From assembly GCA_028284625.1 (NCBI GenBank), contig JANQRH010000013.1:1-64000 (forward strand): 64,000 nucleotides of DNA, given 5' to 3'. The translations under genes and the position numbers were made by a program. The stretch's first letter is position 1. The number at the start of each line of letters is the position of its first letter. Below, piece after piece: positions 18,691-27,401 of the stretch. The notes beneath the pieces are model-generated. The model made no database searches. It was not told the origin of the DNA and saw only the letters and a program-made list of their open reading frames with translations. This DNA comes from Afifellaceae bacterium (GTDB lineage: Bacteria > Pseudomonadota > Alphaproteobacteria > Rhizobiales > Afifellaceae).

Positions 18691-19470
18691 ATGCGGCTGC
18701 CTCATGTCCGCACGGTAGTTCGCCGGATGGTGCAGGAGGTCTTGATCATCATTGCGTTCTTGATGCTCGGCGGCGCGCTGAAGGGCGCCACCGGCATGGG
18801 CGTGCCGATCATCGCCGTGCCGGCGCTCGCCGCGTTCTTCGATGTGCCGTTTGCCATTGCGGTCCTCATGGGCCCGCTTCTCGTCACCAATATGTGGCAG
18901 GTCTGGACGTTCCGCTCGCATCGGACCGGGCTGGCCTTTCTGCCGCGCCTGGTCATCTTCGCCGGCTTCGGCATTCTGGTGGGCACCTGGGTGCTGACGT
19001 CGCTGCCCGCCGATGCTCTCTCGCTTGGGCTCGGGCTCACCACGACGCTCTACATCGTCCTGCGGCTGGCGCGCCCGACATTTGCGATCGACGCCGATAG
19101 AGCACTTCGCTGGGCGCCTGCCGCCGGCTTCGGATCCGGGCTTCTGCAAGGCGCCACAGGTGTCTCGGCCCCCATCAATGTGCCGTTCGTCAACGGCATG
19201 AGGTTGGCGCGTCCGCAGTTCGTGTTCACCGTCTCGGTGGTGTTCCTCGCCTTCGTCCTCACGCAGATTCCGGCCCTGGCATATTCCGGCGTGCTGACGG
19301 GCGAGCGTATGCTCCTCAGTCTCGGCGCGATCATCCCCGTTGCCGCCGGCATGCCCATCGGCGCCTGGTTGGCACGACGGATGAGCGCCGAGGCCTTCGA
19401 CCGCCTGATCCTGATTGTCCTGGCGGTGATCGCCGCAAAGCTTTTTTGGGATGCCGGCTTCGGCAGTTGA
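18691..19470 (+). CDS. Sulfite exporter TauE/SafE family protein
   Basis: Polytopic membrane protein of up to 259 residues with about eight hydrophobic segments. FLMLGGALKGATGMGVPIIA near the N-terminus and GLLQGATGVSAPINVPFVNG in the middle are the two internally repeated TauE/SafE motifs. Members export sulfite, sulfoacetate or other small organosulfur anions; the substrate here is unknown. ATG 18727 (MVQEVLIIIAFLM) is as likely as 18691, since neither has a clear ribosome-binding site and homologues start close to the first helix. It is monocistronic and converges on an SDR gene across an inverted-repeat element. Confidence 0.8.
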   Translation: MRLPHVRTVVRRMVQEVLIIIAFLMLGGALKGATGMGVPIIAVPALAAFFDVPFAIAVLMGPLLVTNMWQVWTFRSHRTGLAFLPRLVIFAGFGILVGTWVLTSLPADALSLGLGLTTTLYIVLRLARPTFAIDADRALRWAPAAGFGSGLLQGATGVSAPINVPFVNGMRLARPQFVFTVSVVFLAFVLTQIPALAYSGVLTGERMLLSLGAIIPVAAGMPIGAWLARRMSAEAFDRLILIVLAVIAAKLFWDAGFGS

Positions 19471-19508
19471 GGGCCGGGCGGGTTTCATCGGAGTAGCTGG
19501 TGTTCTCT

Positions 19509-19605
19509 GTCGTCATGCCCGGACTTGATCCGGGCATCCATTCCTGAGCCGCAGCCGCCCGTTGCGGGGGGAACGGATTGCCGGGTCAAGCCCGGCAATG
19601 ACGAC
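19509..19605. repeat. Inverted-repeat element in a convergent gap (copy W1)
   Basis: Ends GTCGTCATGCCCGG and CCCGGCAATGACGAC form terminal inverted repeats; each arm itself can fold (CCCGGACTTGATCCGGG and CCGGGTCAAGCCCGG). The left arm plus the following CATCCATTCCTGAG is identical to copy W2 at 49225, while the centre differs. Lies between the convergent TauE and SDR genes. Confidence 0.8.
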
Positions 19606-19631
19606 AGAAACAGACTTTACTTCGCGCAACC

Positions 19632-20495
19632 CTAGTCAGCCTCCGCAGCAAGCACGGCGCTGAGCCCCTCGCGATAGGTGGGATAGGCGAGTTCGACGCC
19701 GAGCACGCGCTTGATCTTGTCGTTCCGCACGCGCTTGTTCTCGCCATAGAAACTCCGCGCCATGGGCGTGAGCTCCGCCGCCTCGAAGGTCACCTCCGGC
19801 GGCGCGGGCGCGCCGAGCAGCTTTGCGGCATAGGCGATCACGTCCTGCGGCGGCGCCGGTTCGTCGTCCACGCCGTTGAAGATGCCGTCGGCGCGCGCGC
19901 TGAAGGCGGCATCCACGATCGCGGCGATGTCGTCGGCATGGATGCGGTTGAAGACCTGGCCCGGCTTGATGATGCGCCGCGCAGTGCCGCACCTGACCTT
20001 TTCGAACGGCCCGCGTCCCGGTCCGTAGATGCCGGCCAGCCGGATAGAGGAAACCGGCACGCCGCTCTCCGTGGCAAACGCTCGCCAAGCCTCCTCGGCC
20101 GCAAGCCGCCGTCGCGAACGTTCCGAGACCGGTCGGCAGGCGCTGTCTTCGTCCACCCATGCGCCGTCGTGATCGCCATAGACACCGACGGTGGAGAGGT
20201 AGACAAGCGCCCGCGGCTTGTTGGCGACGAGGTCGGCGCTGTGATGGATCAGCACCGGATCGCCGGCTTCACTCGGTGGTGCCGAAACAAGCACGTGATC
20301 GGCCTCTGCGAGCGCTGCGCTGACCGCCGGCTCAGCCCGGCTGCCATCGAAGACGATCGGCGTGACGTTCCGCGCCGTCAGGTCGGCGGCCTTGTCGGCC
20401 GTCCGAGTGGTTCCGCAGACGGCCTCAAGGCGCGGCCGCATGCGCGCGGTCGTCGCGCGCGCCGAATAGCCGAAGCCGAAGCAGAAGAGCTTCAC
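19632..20495 (-). CDS. NAD(P)-binding SDR/epimerase-type protein (YeeZ-like)
   Basis: Extended-SDR-like protein of 287 residues. The N-terminus FCFGFGYSARAT is a degenerate dinucleotide-binding turn typical of the YeeZ/YbjT-like group, followed by VYLSTVGVYGDHDGAWVDE and SSIRLAGIYGPGRGPFEKV, both common in epimerase/reductase folds, and NRIHADDIAAIVDAAF. The substrate is unknown. It is the fourth gene of a tight minus-strand operon (GST, queG, pentad-repeat protein, this gene); its ATG overlaps the stop of the preceding small gene by four bases, which implies translational coupling. Confidence 0.8.
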   Translation of the reverse strand: MKLFCFGFGYSARATTARMRPRLEAVCGTTRTADKAADLTARNVTPIVFDGSRAEPAVSAALAEADHVLVSAPPSEAGDPVLIHHSADLVANKPRALVYLSTVGVYGDHDGAWVDEDSACRPVSERSRRRLAAEEAWRAFATESGVPVSSIRLAGIYGPGRGPFEKVRCGTARRIIKPGQVFNRIHADDIAAIVDAAFSARADGIFNGVDDEPAPPQDVIAYAAKLLGAPAPPEVTFEAAELTPMARSFYGENKRVRNDKIKRVLGVELAYPTYREGLSAVLAAEAD

Positions 20496-20758
20496 GCGCT
20501 GCCGTCTTCGCGATTGTGAACCACGAGCCGATCGACTTCCAGCGTGCCCACCGAGAGATGCTGAACCCGCGCGCGCTTGATGGCGATCCGGTTGATCGCC
20601 AAGGCACCGATGGCCAGCGCGCCGATCGCCAACGACCCGAGCGCCAGCGCACCGACGGCGCCCGCGCCAAGCGCCCCGCGCGAGACCGCAACCTCGCGGC
20701 CGCGCTTCTTTCGGTCCGCGGGCAAGTTTTGCGTGTCCATTGACCGATGTCGTTTCAT
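20492..20758 (-). CDS. Small pentad-repeat protein, unknown function
   Basis: Protein of 88 residues read from the ATG at 20758, which overlaps the queG stop (ATGA) and has AAGAGAG upstream; a longer reading from 20788 is less likely. After a basic N-terminus ([12 protein letters not shown]) it consists of about eleven five-residue units: [55 protein letters not shown]. Small residues and Leu/Ile/Val alternate strictly, as in right-handed beta-helices of pentapeptide-repeat proteins, although the classical A(D/N)LXX consensus is not followed. The first half is hydrophobic enough to enter a membrane. I do not recognise a characterised family. Stop and start overlaps tie it to queG and the SDR gene. 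Confidence 0.7.
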   Translation of the reverse strand: MKRHRSMDTQNLPADRKKRGREVAVSRGALGAGAVGALALGSLAIGALAIGALAINRIAIKRARVQHLSVGTLEVDRLVVHNREDGSA

Positions 20759-22014
20759 GGCAAACTCTCTTTCACGACCGCCGTCCATTCCGCGCGAACG
20801 TCAGGGTCGCGCTCATCAGCAAGATAGTCGTGAGCGCGGGCGGCGGCATTGCGGGGCGTCAACCGCGAAAGCGCCCACACGGCGGCGCCGCGCACCTCCG
20901 GCGCGGTATCGTCAAGCAGATCAACTGCCTCGTCAGCCAAGTCCGCCGCGCCGGAATTTCCAATCGCAATCAAGACATTACGCACAAACCGGTTGCGCCC
21001 AATCCGCTTGATCGGCGATCCGGCGAAGTGCCGCCGGAAAGCCGCATCGTCCAGCCGGACCAACGTGGCAAGTGGCGGCGCGTTCAGATCATAACGCGCT
21101 TTGAGCTTCGCCTGCCGCCCAGCCTCGGCGAACTTGTTCCACGGGCAGACGGCCAGACAATCGTCGCAGCCGAAGATGCGATTGCCGATCGGCGCGCGGA
21201 GGTCACGCGGGATCGGGCCTTTGTGCTCGATCGTCAGATAGGAGATGCAGCGCCGCGCATCGAGCCGATAGGGCGCGGGAAACGCATCCGTCGGACAGAT
21301 GTCGAGACAAGCGCGGCACGAACCGCACGCATCCGTCTCCGGCGGGTCGGGATCAAGCGCCGCGTCGGTGAAGATGGCGCCGAGGAAGAGCCACGAACCG
21401 AAGTCGCGGCTGACCAGATTGGTGTGCTTGCCCTGCCAACCGATGCCGGCTGCTTCCGCCAGCGGCTTCTCCATCACCGGCGCGGTGTCGACGAACACCT
21501 TCACATCGGCGCCTGCGCGCGCGGCGAACTGTCCGGCGATGCGCTTCAGCGCACCTTTGATCAGATCATGATAGTCGCGGTTGCGGGCATAGACGGAGAT
21601 CGTCGCCGCCTGCCGATCCGCTAAGGTCCGAAGCGGATCGCCTTCAGAACCATAGTTCATCCCCAGCATGATCACTGAGCGCACATCCGGCCACAGCGTC
21701 GTGGGACTGCCGCGCCGGGGCGCCGTCTCGGCAAGCCAATACATGGTGCCGTGATGGCCTTCCGCGATGGCAGTCTCGAGACGTCCGGCGGCTTCGGGAA
21801 TGGCGTCCGGCGCGGCGACGCCGATCGCGTCAAAGCCCTCCGCCCGCGCTAGTTCGTCGATGAGCCCACGCAGGCGTTGCGAGTCTAAAAGTCGAGCTTC
21901 TCGTAATGATCCGGCGGCGTGTGGCCGCGCACTGTCTCCGCCCTGAGCACGCGAAACGCGGGGCGCGACTTCAGGCGCATGTACCAATCCTTTGCGTCCG
22001 GCGCGTCCGCCCAT
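20755..22014 (-). CDS. queG: Epoxyqueuosine reductase
   Basis: Last step of queuosine synthesis: reduction of epoxyqueuosine in tRNA to queuosine, using cobalamin and two 4Fe-4S clusters. The ferredoxin-like motifs [12 protein letters not shown] and [11 protein letters not shown] are intact, and [13 protein letters not shown] lies between them. The C-terminal 80 residues resemble the HEAT-like tail that binds tRNA ([26 protein letters not shown]). The start is uncertain: homology begins at [20 protein letters not shown], but no ATG, GTG or TTG lies just before it. The nearest good candidate is ATG 22014, preceded by GCGAGG. It gives 419 residues with a 40-residue extension and overlaps the GST gene by 130 bases. 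Confidence 0.92.
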   Translation of the reverse strand: MGGRAGRKGLVHAPEVAPRVSRAQGGDSARPHAAGSLREARLLDSQRLRGLIDELARAEGFDAIGVAAPDAIPEAAGRLETAIAEGHHGTMYWLAETAPRRGSPTTLWPDVRSVIMLGMNYGSEGDPLRTLADRQAATISVYARNRDYHDLIKGALKRIAGQFAARAGADVKVFVDTAPVMEKPLAEAAGIGWQGKHTNLVSRDFGSWLFLGAIFTDAALDPDPPETDACGSCRACLDICPTDAFPAPYRLDARRCISYLTIEHKGPIPRDLRAPIGNRIFGCDDCLAVCPWNKFAEAGRQAKLKARYDLNAPPLATLVRLDDAAFRRHFAGSPIKRIGRNRFVRNVLIAIGNSGAADLADEAVDLLDDTAPEVRGAAVWALSRLTPRNAAARAHDYLADERDPDVRAEWTAVVKESLP

Positions 22015-22607
22015 GGAACCTCGCCCAGATAGTCGGCCACTGACAAAGCCGCCGCAGCCGCCAGGTCGGCATAGCTTATCCGGTCACCGGCAAGCCAGTT
22101 CTTCGCCGCCAACAGATGCTCAATATAGTGAAGATGGATGCGGATGTTCGCCCGCGCCGCCCGTAAAAGTCCCGAATCGGGCGCGCCGCCGCCCAAGCCC
22201 GCCTTGGATTTCTCCCGTTTCACCACCTTCTCCTCAACCAGATAGGCGGTGACTTCCTCATCGAACTTGAACAGGAACCACTCGCAAAGCCGGCGCACTT
22301 CCGCGCGCTGATCGGCGTTGGCCGGCAGCAACCGGCGCTCGTTGAGGGCAAATCCGCGCGTCTCGTCGAGATACTCTGCCACCGCCCAAACGCCGCCGAT
22401 CGCCGGGCCGTCATGCTCGATCAACACTGGCAGGGTCCCGGCCGGGTTCATCAGCAGGAATTCCTCGCGCCGCTCCCAGACGCGCTCCTCCTCAAGCTCC
22501 GGCGTCACGTCGCACTCGCCGAGCACAAGCCGGATGAAGCGGGATTGCACCGATAGCGGATAGTGGAATAGCCGGATCACGCCTGGGCCGCGCTTTCGAT
22601 TCGCCAT
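21885..22607 (-). CDS. Glutathione S-transferase family protein
   Basis: Thioredoxin-fold transferase of 240 residues. The N-terminal domain reads [19 protein letters not shown] with Ser at the place of the usual catalytic Ser/Tyr/Cys, then [29 protein letters not shown], the cis-Pro and glutathione gamma-glutamyl site. The helical C-terminal domain contains [20 protein letters not shown], the conserved N-capping box region. The substrate is unknown. First gene of the minus-strand queG operon and divergent from uppP, with a pair of large hairpins in the gap. Confidence 0.85.
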   Translation of the reverse strand: MANRKRGPGVIRLFHYPLSVQSRFIRLVLGECDVTPELEEERVWERREEFLLMNPAGTLPVLIEHDGPAIGGVWAVAEYLDETRGFALNERRLLPANADQRAEVRRLCEWFLFKFDEEVTAYLVEEKVVKREKSKAGLGGGAPDSGLLRAARANIRIHLHYIEHLLAAKNWLAGDRISYADLAAAAALSVADYLGEVPWADAPDAKDWYMRLKSRPAFRVLRAETVRGHTPPDHYEKLDF

Positions 22608-22631
22608 TGGCGAATTGGCAAGGACGGCAAT

Positions 22632-22712
22632 GCTAGTGGAGCGAATTTGACATTTGAGTGCCGCTTGCGGCGAGGCTCTTGCTCAAATGTCAAATTCAAA
22701 AGCTCCACTAGC
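22632..22712. repeat. Mirror-pair hairpin element 1a
   Basis: 81-bp imperfect palindrome. Outer arms GCTAGTGGAGC (22632-22642) and GCTCCACTAGC (22702-22712); inner arms GAATTTGACATTTGAG (22643-22658) and CTCAAATGTCAAATTC (22682-22697), both perfect. A four-base bulge (22698-22701) lies on the right side only. The loop is 23 nt. Confidence 0.92.
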
Positions 22713-22724
22713 CTCAAAGAGTTG

Positions 22725-22801
22725 CTAGTGGTCCTTGTGATTCCGACATTTGCTCGGGCGAGGGCTGAAAAGGGCGGCAAATGTCGGAATCGGACCACTA
22801 G
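22725..22801. repeat. Mirror-pair hairpin element 1b
   Basis: 77-bp palindrome 12 bases after 1a. Outer arms CTAGTGGTCC (22725-22734) and GGACCACTAG (22792-22801); inner arms GATTCCGACATTTGC (22739-22753) and GCAAATGTCGGAATC (22777-22791), both perfect. The four-base bulge (22735-22738) lies on the left side only, the mirror image of 1a. The loop is 23 nt. Confidence 0.92.
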
Positions 22802-22838
22802 GCCGGGCCGGCCGATGACGGGCAGCGGGGAGCGCGGA

Positions 22839-23657
22839 ATGAACTTTGAGACCATCTTCGATGCAATTCTCCTGGGAATCATTGAAGGCCTGACGGAGTT
22901 CATCCCCGTTTCGTCGACGGCGCATTTGTTGCTGGCCACCGAGTTTCTGGGGCTTGCCGGCGATTCAAAGGCTTTTTGGAACACCTTCAACGTCATGATT
23001 CAGCTGGGCGCGATCCTGGCGGTTGTCGTTGTCTATTTCAGCCGCTTTTGGCGCGTCTTTTTGGCGCTGCCGTCCGACCCCGATGCACGCCGCTTCGTGG
23101 CGTCCATCGTCGTGGCGTTTCTGCCGGCGGCGATTCTCGGGGCGCTGGCCTTCGACTTCATCAAGACCGTGCTGTTCGATTCGCCGATTCTGATTTGCTG
23201 GGTGCTGATCATCGGTGGCGTGGGTTTAGCGTTTCTGGACCGCTACGACGTCAATCCGGTCCACATGGATGCGATGCGCTATCCGATCCGCGTGGCGCTG
23301 GCAATTGGCGTTGTCCAATGCCTGGCCATGGTGCCCGGCGTGTCGCGCTCCGGCGCCACGATTGCCGGCGCGCTGCTATTGCGCTGCGACAAGCGCTCGG
23401 CGGCGGAGTTCTCCTTCTTCCTCGCGATCCCGACAATGCTCGGCGCCTTCACCCTCGATTTCTACGAAAACCGGAATGTCCTTTCCACCGACGACCTCGG
23501 CATCATCCTTGTCGGCTTCGTCGTCTCGTTCGTGTCGGCGCTGATTGTCGTGCGCACCTTCGTGGACTTCGTCGGCCGGCACGGCTTCATGCCGTTCGCG
23601 ATCTGGCGGATCATCGTCGGCACGGTGGGGCTTTTCGGCTTCTGGATGTTCGGCTGA
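22839..23657 (+). CDS. uppP: Undecaprenyl-diphosphatase
   Basis: Integral membrane phosphatase of 272 residues that recycles undecaprenyl pyrophosphate for peptidoglycan and LPS synthesis; members of the family were called BacA. The conserved EGLTEFIPVSSTAHLLLATE near the N-terminus and PGVSRSGATIAGALLLRCDK in the second half supply the catalytic Glu, Ser and Arg. About eight membrane helices are visible. ATG 22839 follows GGGGAG and begins directly at the family N-terminus; the longer frame from 22647 would translate through the hairpin elements and is rejected. It faces an NDUFA9-like gene, a recurrent pairing in Rhizobiales. Confidence 0.94.
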   Translation: MNFETIFDAILLGIIEGLTEFIPVSSTAHLLLATEFLGLAGDSKAFWNTFNVMIQLGAILAVVVVYFSRFWRVFLALPSDPDARRFVASIVVAFLPAAILGALAFDFIKTVLFDSPILICWVLIIGGVGLAFLDRYDVNPVHMDAMRYPIRVALAIGVVQCLAMVPGVSRSGATIAGALLLRCDKRSAAEFSFFLAIPTMLGAFTLDFYENRNVLSTDDLGIILVGFVVSFVSALIVVRTFVDFVGRHGFMPFAIWRIIVGTVGLFGFWMFG

Positions 23658-23689
23658 GCAGATGATACGCCGCCGCGCGACCGGACGCC

Positions 23690-24667
23690 CTACATCGCCC
23701 GCATCGGCGTGAATTCGCCCTGCTGGCGGAAGCGATTGAGGTAGGTCGGAAGCACGACCTCAAGCGAGGTCGGATCGATCTCGAGCCCTGAAAGCGTGCG
23801 TCCGTCGCGCTCCGCCTCTTCCGACACGACGTTGTCGAATTGCAGCATGCGCACCTGGTCGCGCGTCAGCGGCTGGCCGGGCGCGAACTCACCGAACCGG
23901 CCCATAATGCGCGCCATCGACCAGGGGATCGGCATAAGGACACGGCTTCGGCGCGTGATCTCCAGCATCAGCTCCAGGCATGCCTTGAAGGTCAGCACCT
24001 CCGGGCCGCCGAGTTCGTAGACCGCGCCCGACCGTGCCTTGCCGTCAACGGCAAGCGCCACCGCCTCTCCGACATCGCCGGCGAAGACCGGCTGGAACTT
24101 CGTCTTGCCGCCGCCGATCAGCGGCAGCATCGGCGAAAGCCGTGCCATCGCCGCGAAGCGATTGAAGAACTCGTCCTCCGGGCCGAAGATGATCGACGGC
24201 CGGAAGATCACCGCGTCCGGGCAGCTCTCCAAAATCCCGGCCTCGCCCTCCGCCTTGGAGCGGATGTAGCCGATGGTGGAGGGCCGGTCGGCGCCGATGG
24301 CGGAAAGATGCACAACGTCGCTTGCGCCGGCGGCACGCGCCGCCTCGCCGATGGCGCGTGGCCCGAAGCTCTGGACGGCGTCGAAAGTCTGCCGCCCGGC
24401 CTCCGCCAGGATGCCAACGAGATTGACGACGGCATCGGCGCCCTCAACGGCCCGGTCGATCGACCAGCGATAGCGCAAATTGGCCTGTATCGGCTTGATC
24501 TGTCCGACCATGCCGAGCGGCTGTAGATGGCCGGCAAGGTCCGGCCGCCGCACCGCGACACGGATGCGGTAGCCGCGCTTGGCGAGCGCCTGCACGACAT
24601 AGCGCCCGACAAAGCCCGAGCCGCCGAAGACGGTGACGAGCTTAGCGGTTGTTGGCGGCGCGTCCAT
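23690..24667 (-). CDS. Complex I NDUFA9-like NAD(P)-binding protein
   Basis: Atypical SDR of 325 residues. The N-terminal Rossmann turn is VTVFGGSGFVGRYVVQAL; DVVHLSAIGADRPSTIGYIRSKAEGE and VIFRPSIIFGPEDEFFNRFA follow the pattern of the NDUFA9/39-kDa subunit family, which in alphaproteobacteria is a close relative of the eukaryotic complex I accessory subunit. Y-x3-K is present as YIRSK. Whether the bacterial protein is part of complex I or acts separately in quinone or lipid metabolism is not settled by this sequence. No nuo genes are in the window. Confidence 0.85.
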   Translation of the reverse strand: MDAPPTTAKLVTVFGGSGFVGRYVVQALAKRGYRIRVAVRRPDLAGHLQPLGMVGQIKPIQANLRYRWSIDRAVEGADAVVNLVGILAEAGRQTFDAVQSFGPRAIGEAARAAGASDVVHLSAIGADRPSTIGYIRSKAEGEAGILESCPDAVIFRPSIIFGPEDEFFNRFAAMARLSPMLPLIGGGKTKFQPVFAGDVGEAVALAVDGKARSGAVYELGGPEVLTFKACLELMLEITRRSRVLMPIPWSMARIMGRFGEFAPGQPLTRDQVRMLQFDNVVSEEAERDGRTLSGLEIDPTSLEVVLPTYLNRFRQQGEFTPMRAM

Positions 24668-24747
24668 GGATGCTCCTGCGGGGGCCGACGGGGATGCTGC
24701 CCGACTCTCCTTTATCGCGCGCCTCCGCGGGTGTGAAGGGCGGCGGA

Positions 24748-25566
24748 TCAGCGCTCCCGCAGCGCTTCGTAGATCATCAGCCCGGTGGAGACGGCAAGGT
24801 TCAGCGAATCCGCCTTGCCGCGCATGGGGATGCGCACAAGCTGGTCCGAGGCCGCGCTCAGCATTTCGGTCAGGCCTTGCTGCTCGTTGCCCATCAAGAG
24901 GATCAGCGGGAGGCGATAATCGGCCGTCCGGTAGTCGATCGCATCGGCGATGAGATGCGTTCCGAGGAGCCGCGCGCCGTGCCGCCGAGCGTTTGCGACA
25001 AGCGCGTCCTCGCTAAGCTGCGCCAGAGGCACGTGGAAGACGGAGCCCATCGTGGCGCGCACCGCCTCCAGCGCGAACGGGTCGCAACATGCACCGACCA
25101 GGGCGACGCCGGCGAGCCCCGCCGCATCGGCCGTGCGCACGATCGTCCCAAGATTGCCGGGGTCGCGCACCCGATCAAGCGCCACCCAGATGCCATCGCG
25201 CCCGACATCCTCGTCCGGCGCAAAGCGCTGGCGAAACACGCCCACAACGCTCTGCGGGTTGTCGCGCCGCGTGATCTTCTCCAGGACCGGCGCGGAGACC
25301 TCCAGCACCGCGCCGCCGCCGGCTTTGGTCTCAGCTGCCAGAGCCCCGATGGCGGGATCCCCGGCAAGCGTTGCCGCATAGGCGAGCGTCTGGATCGGCC
25401 AACCGCATTCCGCCGCGTCGCGCACCAGCTTCTGCCCCTCGGCGATGAACAGGCGAGAATCGTCGCGGCGCTTCTTCTGGTGCAGCGCGCGGATGTCCTT
25501 CACCAGCGGATTGGTGAGGCTGGTGACCTTCTTGTAGGTCCCCACACGTGCCCGTCCGCCGCTCAT
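24748..25566 (-). CDS. RNA 2'-O-methyltransferase, TrmH/SpoU family
   Basis: Knotted SPOUT-fold methyltransferase of 272 residues that would methylate ribose in rRNA or tRNA. Start ATG 25566 overlaps the upstream stop by four bases; an in-frame ATG at 25578 is possible. An N-terminal substrate-binding domain (TSLTNPLVKDIRALHQKKRR) precedes the SpoU core: LDRVRDPGNLGTIVRTADAA (motif 1), LLGTHLIADAID, and PLILLMGNEQQGLTEMLSAA followed by VRIPMRGKADSLNLAVSTGL (motifs 2 and 3). The exact RNA target cannot be named. It is the third gene of a coupled operon with a methyltransferase and cysQ. Confidence 0.88.
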   Translation of the reverse strand: MSGGRARVGTYKKVTSLTNPLVKDIRALHQKKRRDDSRLFIAEGQKLVRDAAECGWPIQTLAYAATLAGDPAIGALAAETKAGGGAVLEVSAPVLEKITRRDNPQSVVGVFRQRFAPDEDVGRDGIWVALDRVRDPGNLGTIVRTADAAGLAGVALVGACCDPFALEAVRATMGSVFHVPLAQLSEDALVANARRHGARLLGTHLIADAIDYRTADYRLPLILLMGNEQQGLTEMLSAASDQLVRIPMRGKADSLNLAVSTGLMIYEALRER

Positions 25567-26432
25567 GGCGCGATCCACCGGCAGAAGAGCGAGGTGGCGA
25601 GCCGCTCGCCCGATTGGTCTTCAAGTGCCAGTTCGCCGGCCTCCACTTCCGTCCCCAAGACGTCGCACGCCAACCGTTCGATCGACAGAAAAGATGCGCG
25701 GATCGCATAGGCCGTCAGGATGGCGAATCCGCCGGGCTTCAGGAGGTCACGGCAGAGCGCGAGCATCTCCGGGAGATCGCGAAACAGCTCCCAGACCTCA
25801 CTCTTGGGCCCACGGCCGAATTTCGGAGGATCGAGCAGGATGCCGTCATAGGTGCGGCCGCGGCGCACCTCGCGTGCCGTAAATTTCAGCGCGTCGTCGA
25901 CGATCCAGCGGATGGGCTTCTCATCGAGACCGGAGAGCGCCTGGTTCGCGCGCGCCCAAGCGACGGCCTTCTTGGAAGCATCGACATGCGTCACCTCCGC
26001 GCCGGCTTCAGCGGCGATCAGTGAGGCAAGGCCGGTATAGCCGAAGAGGTTGAGGAGGGCAGGGCGCTCCGCTGCCGCCAGCCGAGCGCGCATGAATGCC
26101 CAATGCGCCTCCTGTTCCGGGAATGCACCGACATGCCGGAACGACGTGAACCGGCAATCGAAACGGATTGCGCCATGCTTGCAGGTCCAGCTTTCCGGCG
26201 TGCCCGGCCGGCGCTTCCATCGGCCGGCGCCTTCCTCATCGGTATTGCCCGTGAACATGGCATCAGCGGCGTCCCACGCTGATCGGTCGAGACGTGGCGC
26301 CCACATGGCCTGCTCTTCGGGTCGGTCGAGCGTTAGTGCACCGAAGCGCTCAAGCTTTCGCCCGCCACCGGAATCGATGAGCGCATAATCGTCCAGCCCC
26401 TCAGTGGTGAGGACGAGCGGTGCAGTGCTCAT
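25563..26432 (-). CDS. Class I SAM-dependent methyltransferase (RlmI/K-like)
   Basis: Rossmann-fold methyltransferase of 289 residues. The SAM motif is LLNLFGYTGLASLIAAEAGA with VTHVDASKKAVAWARANQAL as the second strand, and ILLDPPKFGRGPKSE carries the DPPK motif seen in RlmI/RlmK-type 23S rRNA methylases. The N-terminal PUA domain of RlmI is not evident. Both ends overlap neighbours by four bases (ATGA), so translation is coupled with cysQ upstream and the SpoU gene downstream. The RNA target is inferred from the family and from the neighbouring SpoU enzyme. Confidence 0.85.
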   Translation of the reverse strand: MSTAPLVLTTEGLDDYALIDSGGGRKLERFGALTLDRPEEQAMWAPRLDRSAWDAADAMFTGNTDEEGAGRWKRRPGTPESWTCKHGAIRFDCRFTSFRHVGAFPEQEAHWAFMRARLAAAERPALLNLFGYTGLASLIAAEAGAEVTHVDASKKAVAWARANQALSGLDEKPIRWIVDDALKFTAREVRRGRTYDGILLDPPKFGRGPKSEVWELFRDLPEMLALCRDLLKPGGFAILTAYAIRASFLSIERLACDVLGTEVEAGELALEDQSGERLATSLFCRWIAP

Positions 26433-27280
26433 GCCGCCTTCGTGGGGTGAAGGGCGGCAAGATCGAGCCGCTCCAGCAGACGCACGTCACCGAGCGCGAG
26501 GAAATACGGATTCTCGAACGGTCGCATGCCCGCCACGTCGGCTTTGCCATAACGGAGGGGCGCGTTGTCCAGCGCGACGACTGCACCGCCCGCCGCTCTC
26601 AGGATCGCATCGCCGGCAGCCGTGTCCCATTCCATGGTCGGACCGAGGCGTGGGTAGAAATCGGCCGCCGCTTCCGCCACCAGGCAGAATTTCAGTGACG
26701 AACCGATCGAGCGACGCTCGCCGGCGCCCGCCTGCTCCAACGCGCGCTCCGTGGCGGGTGTCATGTGCGAGCGGCTGGCGACGGCGACCGGCGCCGCGCC
26801 GGTCTCGCGTGTCCTGATCGGCGTCCAATCCTGCACCGCGTCGAAGGGGGCGGCGAGGCCTCCTTTCCAGGCGCCCGCTTGCGATCCGGCATAGGCGAGC
26901 CCGACCGCCGGTGCGAGCACCACACCGATGGTCGGCGCGCCGTTCTCGATGATGGCGATATTGACGGTGAACTCGTCGTTACGGTTGACGAACTCCTTCG
27001 TTCCGTCGAGCGGATCGACCAGAGCGAAGCGCGCCCCAATGTTCGGAATGCAACCTTCCGAAACCGCCTCTTCCGCGACAATTGGAAGGCCTGGCTGAGC
27101 GGCGCTGAGCCGCGCCAGGATCGCCGCCTCCGCATTCCTGTCGGCCTCGCTGACGGGCGAGGAATCGGCCTTTTGCTCAACTGCGAAATCGGTCGCGTAG
27201 ACCGTCATGACCGCGCGTGCACCGGCAAGCGCCGTGTCAATCAGGCCGTGCAAAGTGGCGTCGTCTTCAGGCTTCGACAT
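26429..27280 (-). CDS. cysQ: 3'(2'),5'-bisphosphate nucleotidase / inositol monophosphatase family
   Basis: Metal-dependent phosphatase of 283 residues that would remove 3'-phosphoadenosine phosphate from sulfate assimilation. Metal ligands lie in IVAEEAVSEG, LVDPLDGTKEFVNRNDEF (the family signature) and MEWDTAAGDAILRAAGGAV. The KEFVNRN stretch favours CysQ over inositol monophosphatase (SuhB). First gene of a minus-strand operon with two RNA methyltransferases, and divergent from coxG. Confidence 0.88.
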   Translation of the reverse strand: MSKPEDDATLHGLIDTALAGARAVMTVYATDFAVEQKADSSPVSEADRNAEAAILARLSAAQPGLPIVAEEAVSEGCIPNIGARFALVDPLDGTKEFVNRNDEFTVNIAIIENGAPTIGVVLAPAVGLAYAGSQAGAWKGGLAAPFDAVQDWTPIRTRETGAAPVAVASRSHMTPATERALEQAGAGERRSIGSSLKFCLVAEAAADFYPRLGPTMEWDTAAGDAILRAAGGAVVALDNAPLRYGKADVAGMRPFENPYFLALGDVRLLERLDLAALHPTKAA

Positions 27281-27401
27281 GCGGCCAGCTTTTAGCTTCT
27301 TTGCCGGCGGCGCGCCACGCCGGGCCCGATTGAACGCCGGGCGGCGGGAAGCCTATTGTCCGGACCTGGCTGGCGTGCCACATTCCGCCGGGAGGCACCT
27401 C

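Noticed and set aside
22647-22838. Upstream extension of uppP
   Set aside because: It translates the hairpin elements; conservation and the ribosome-binding site both place the start at 22839.
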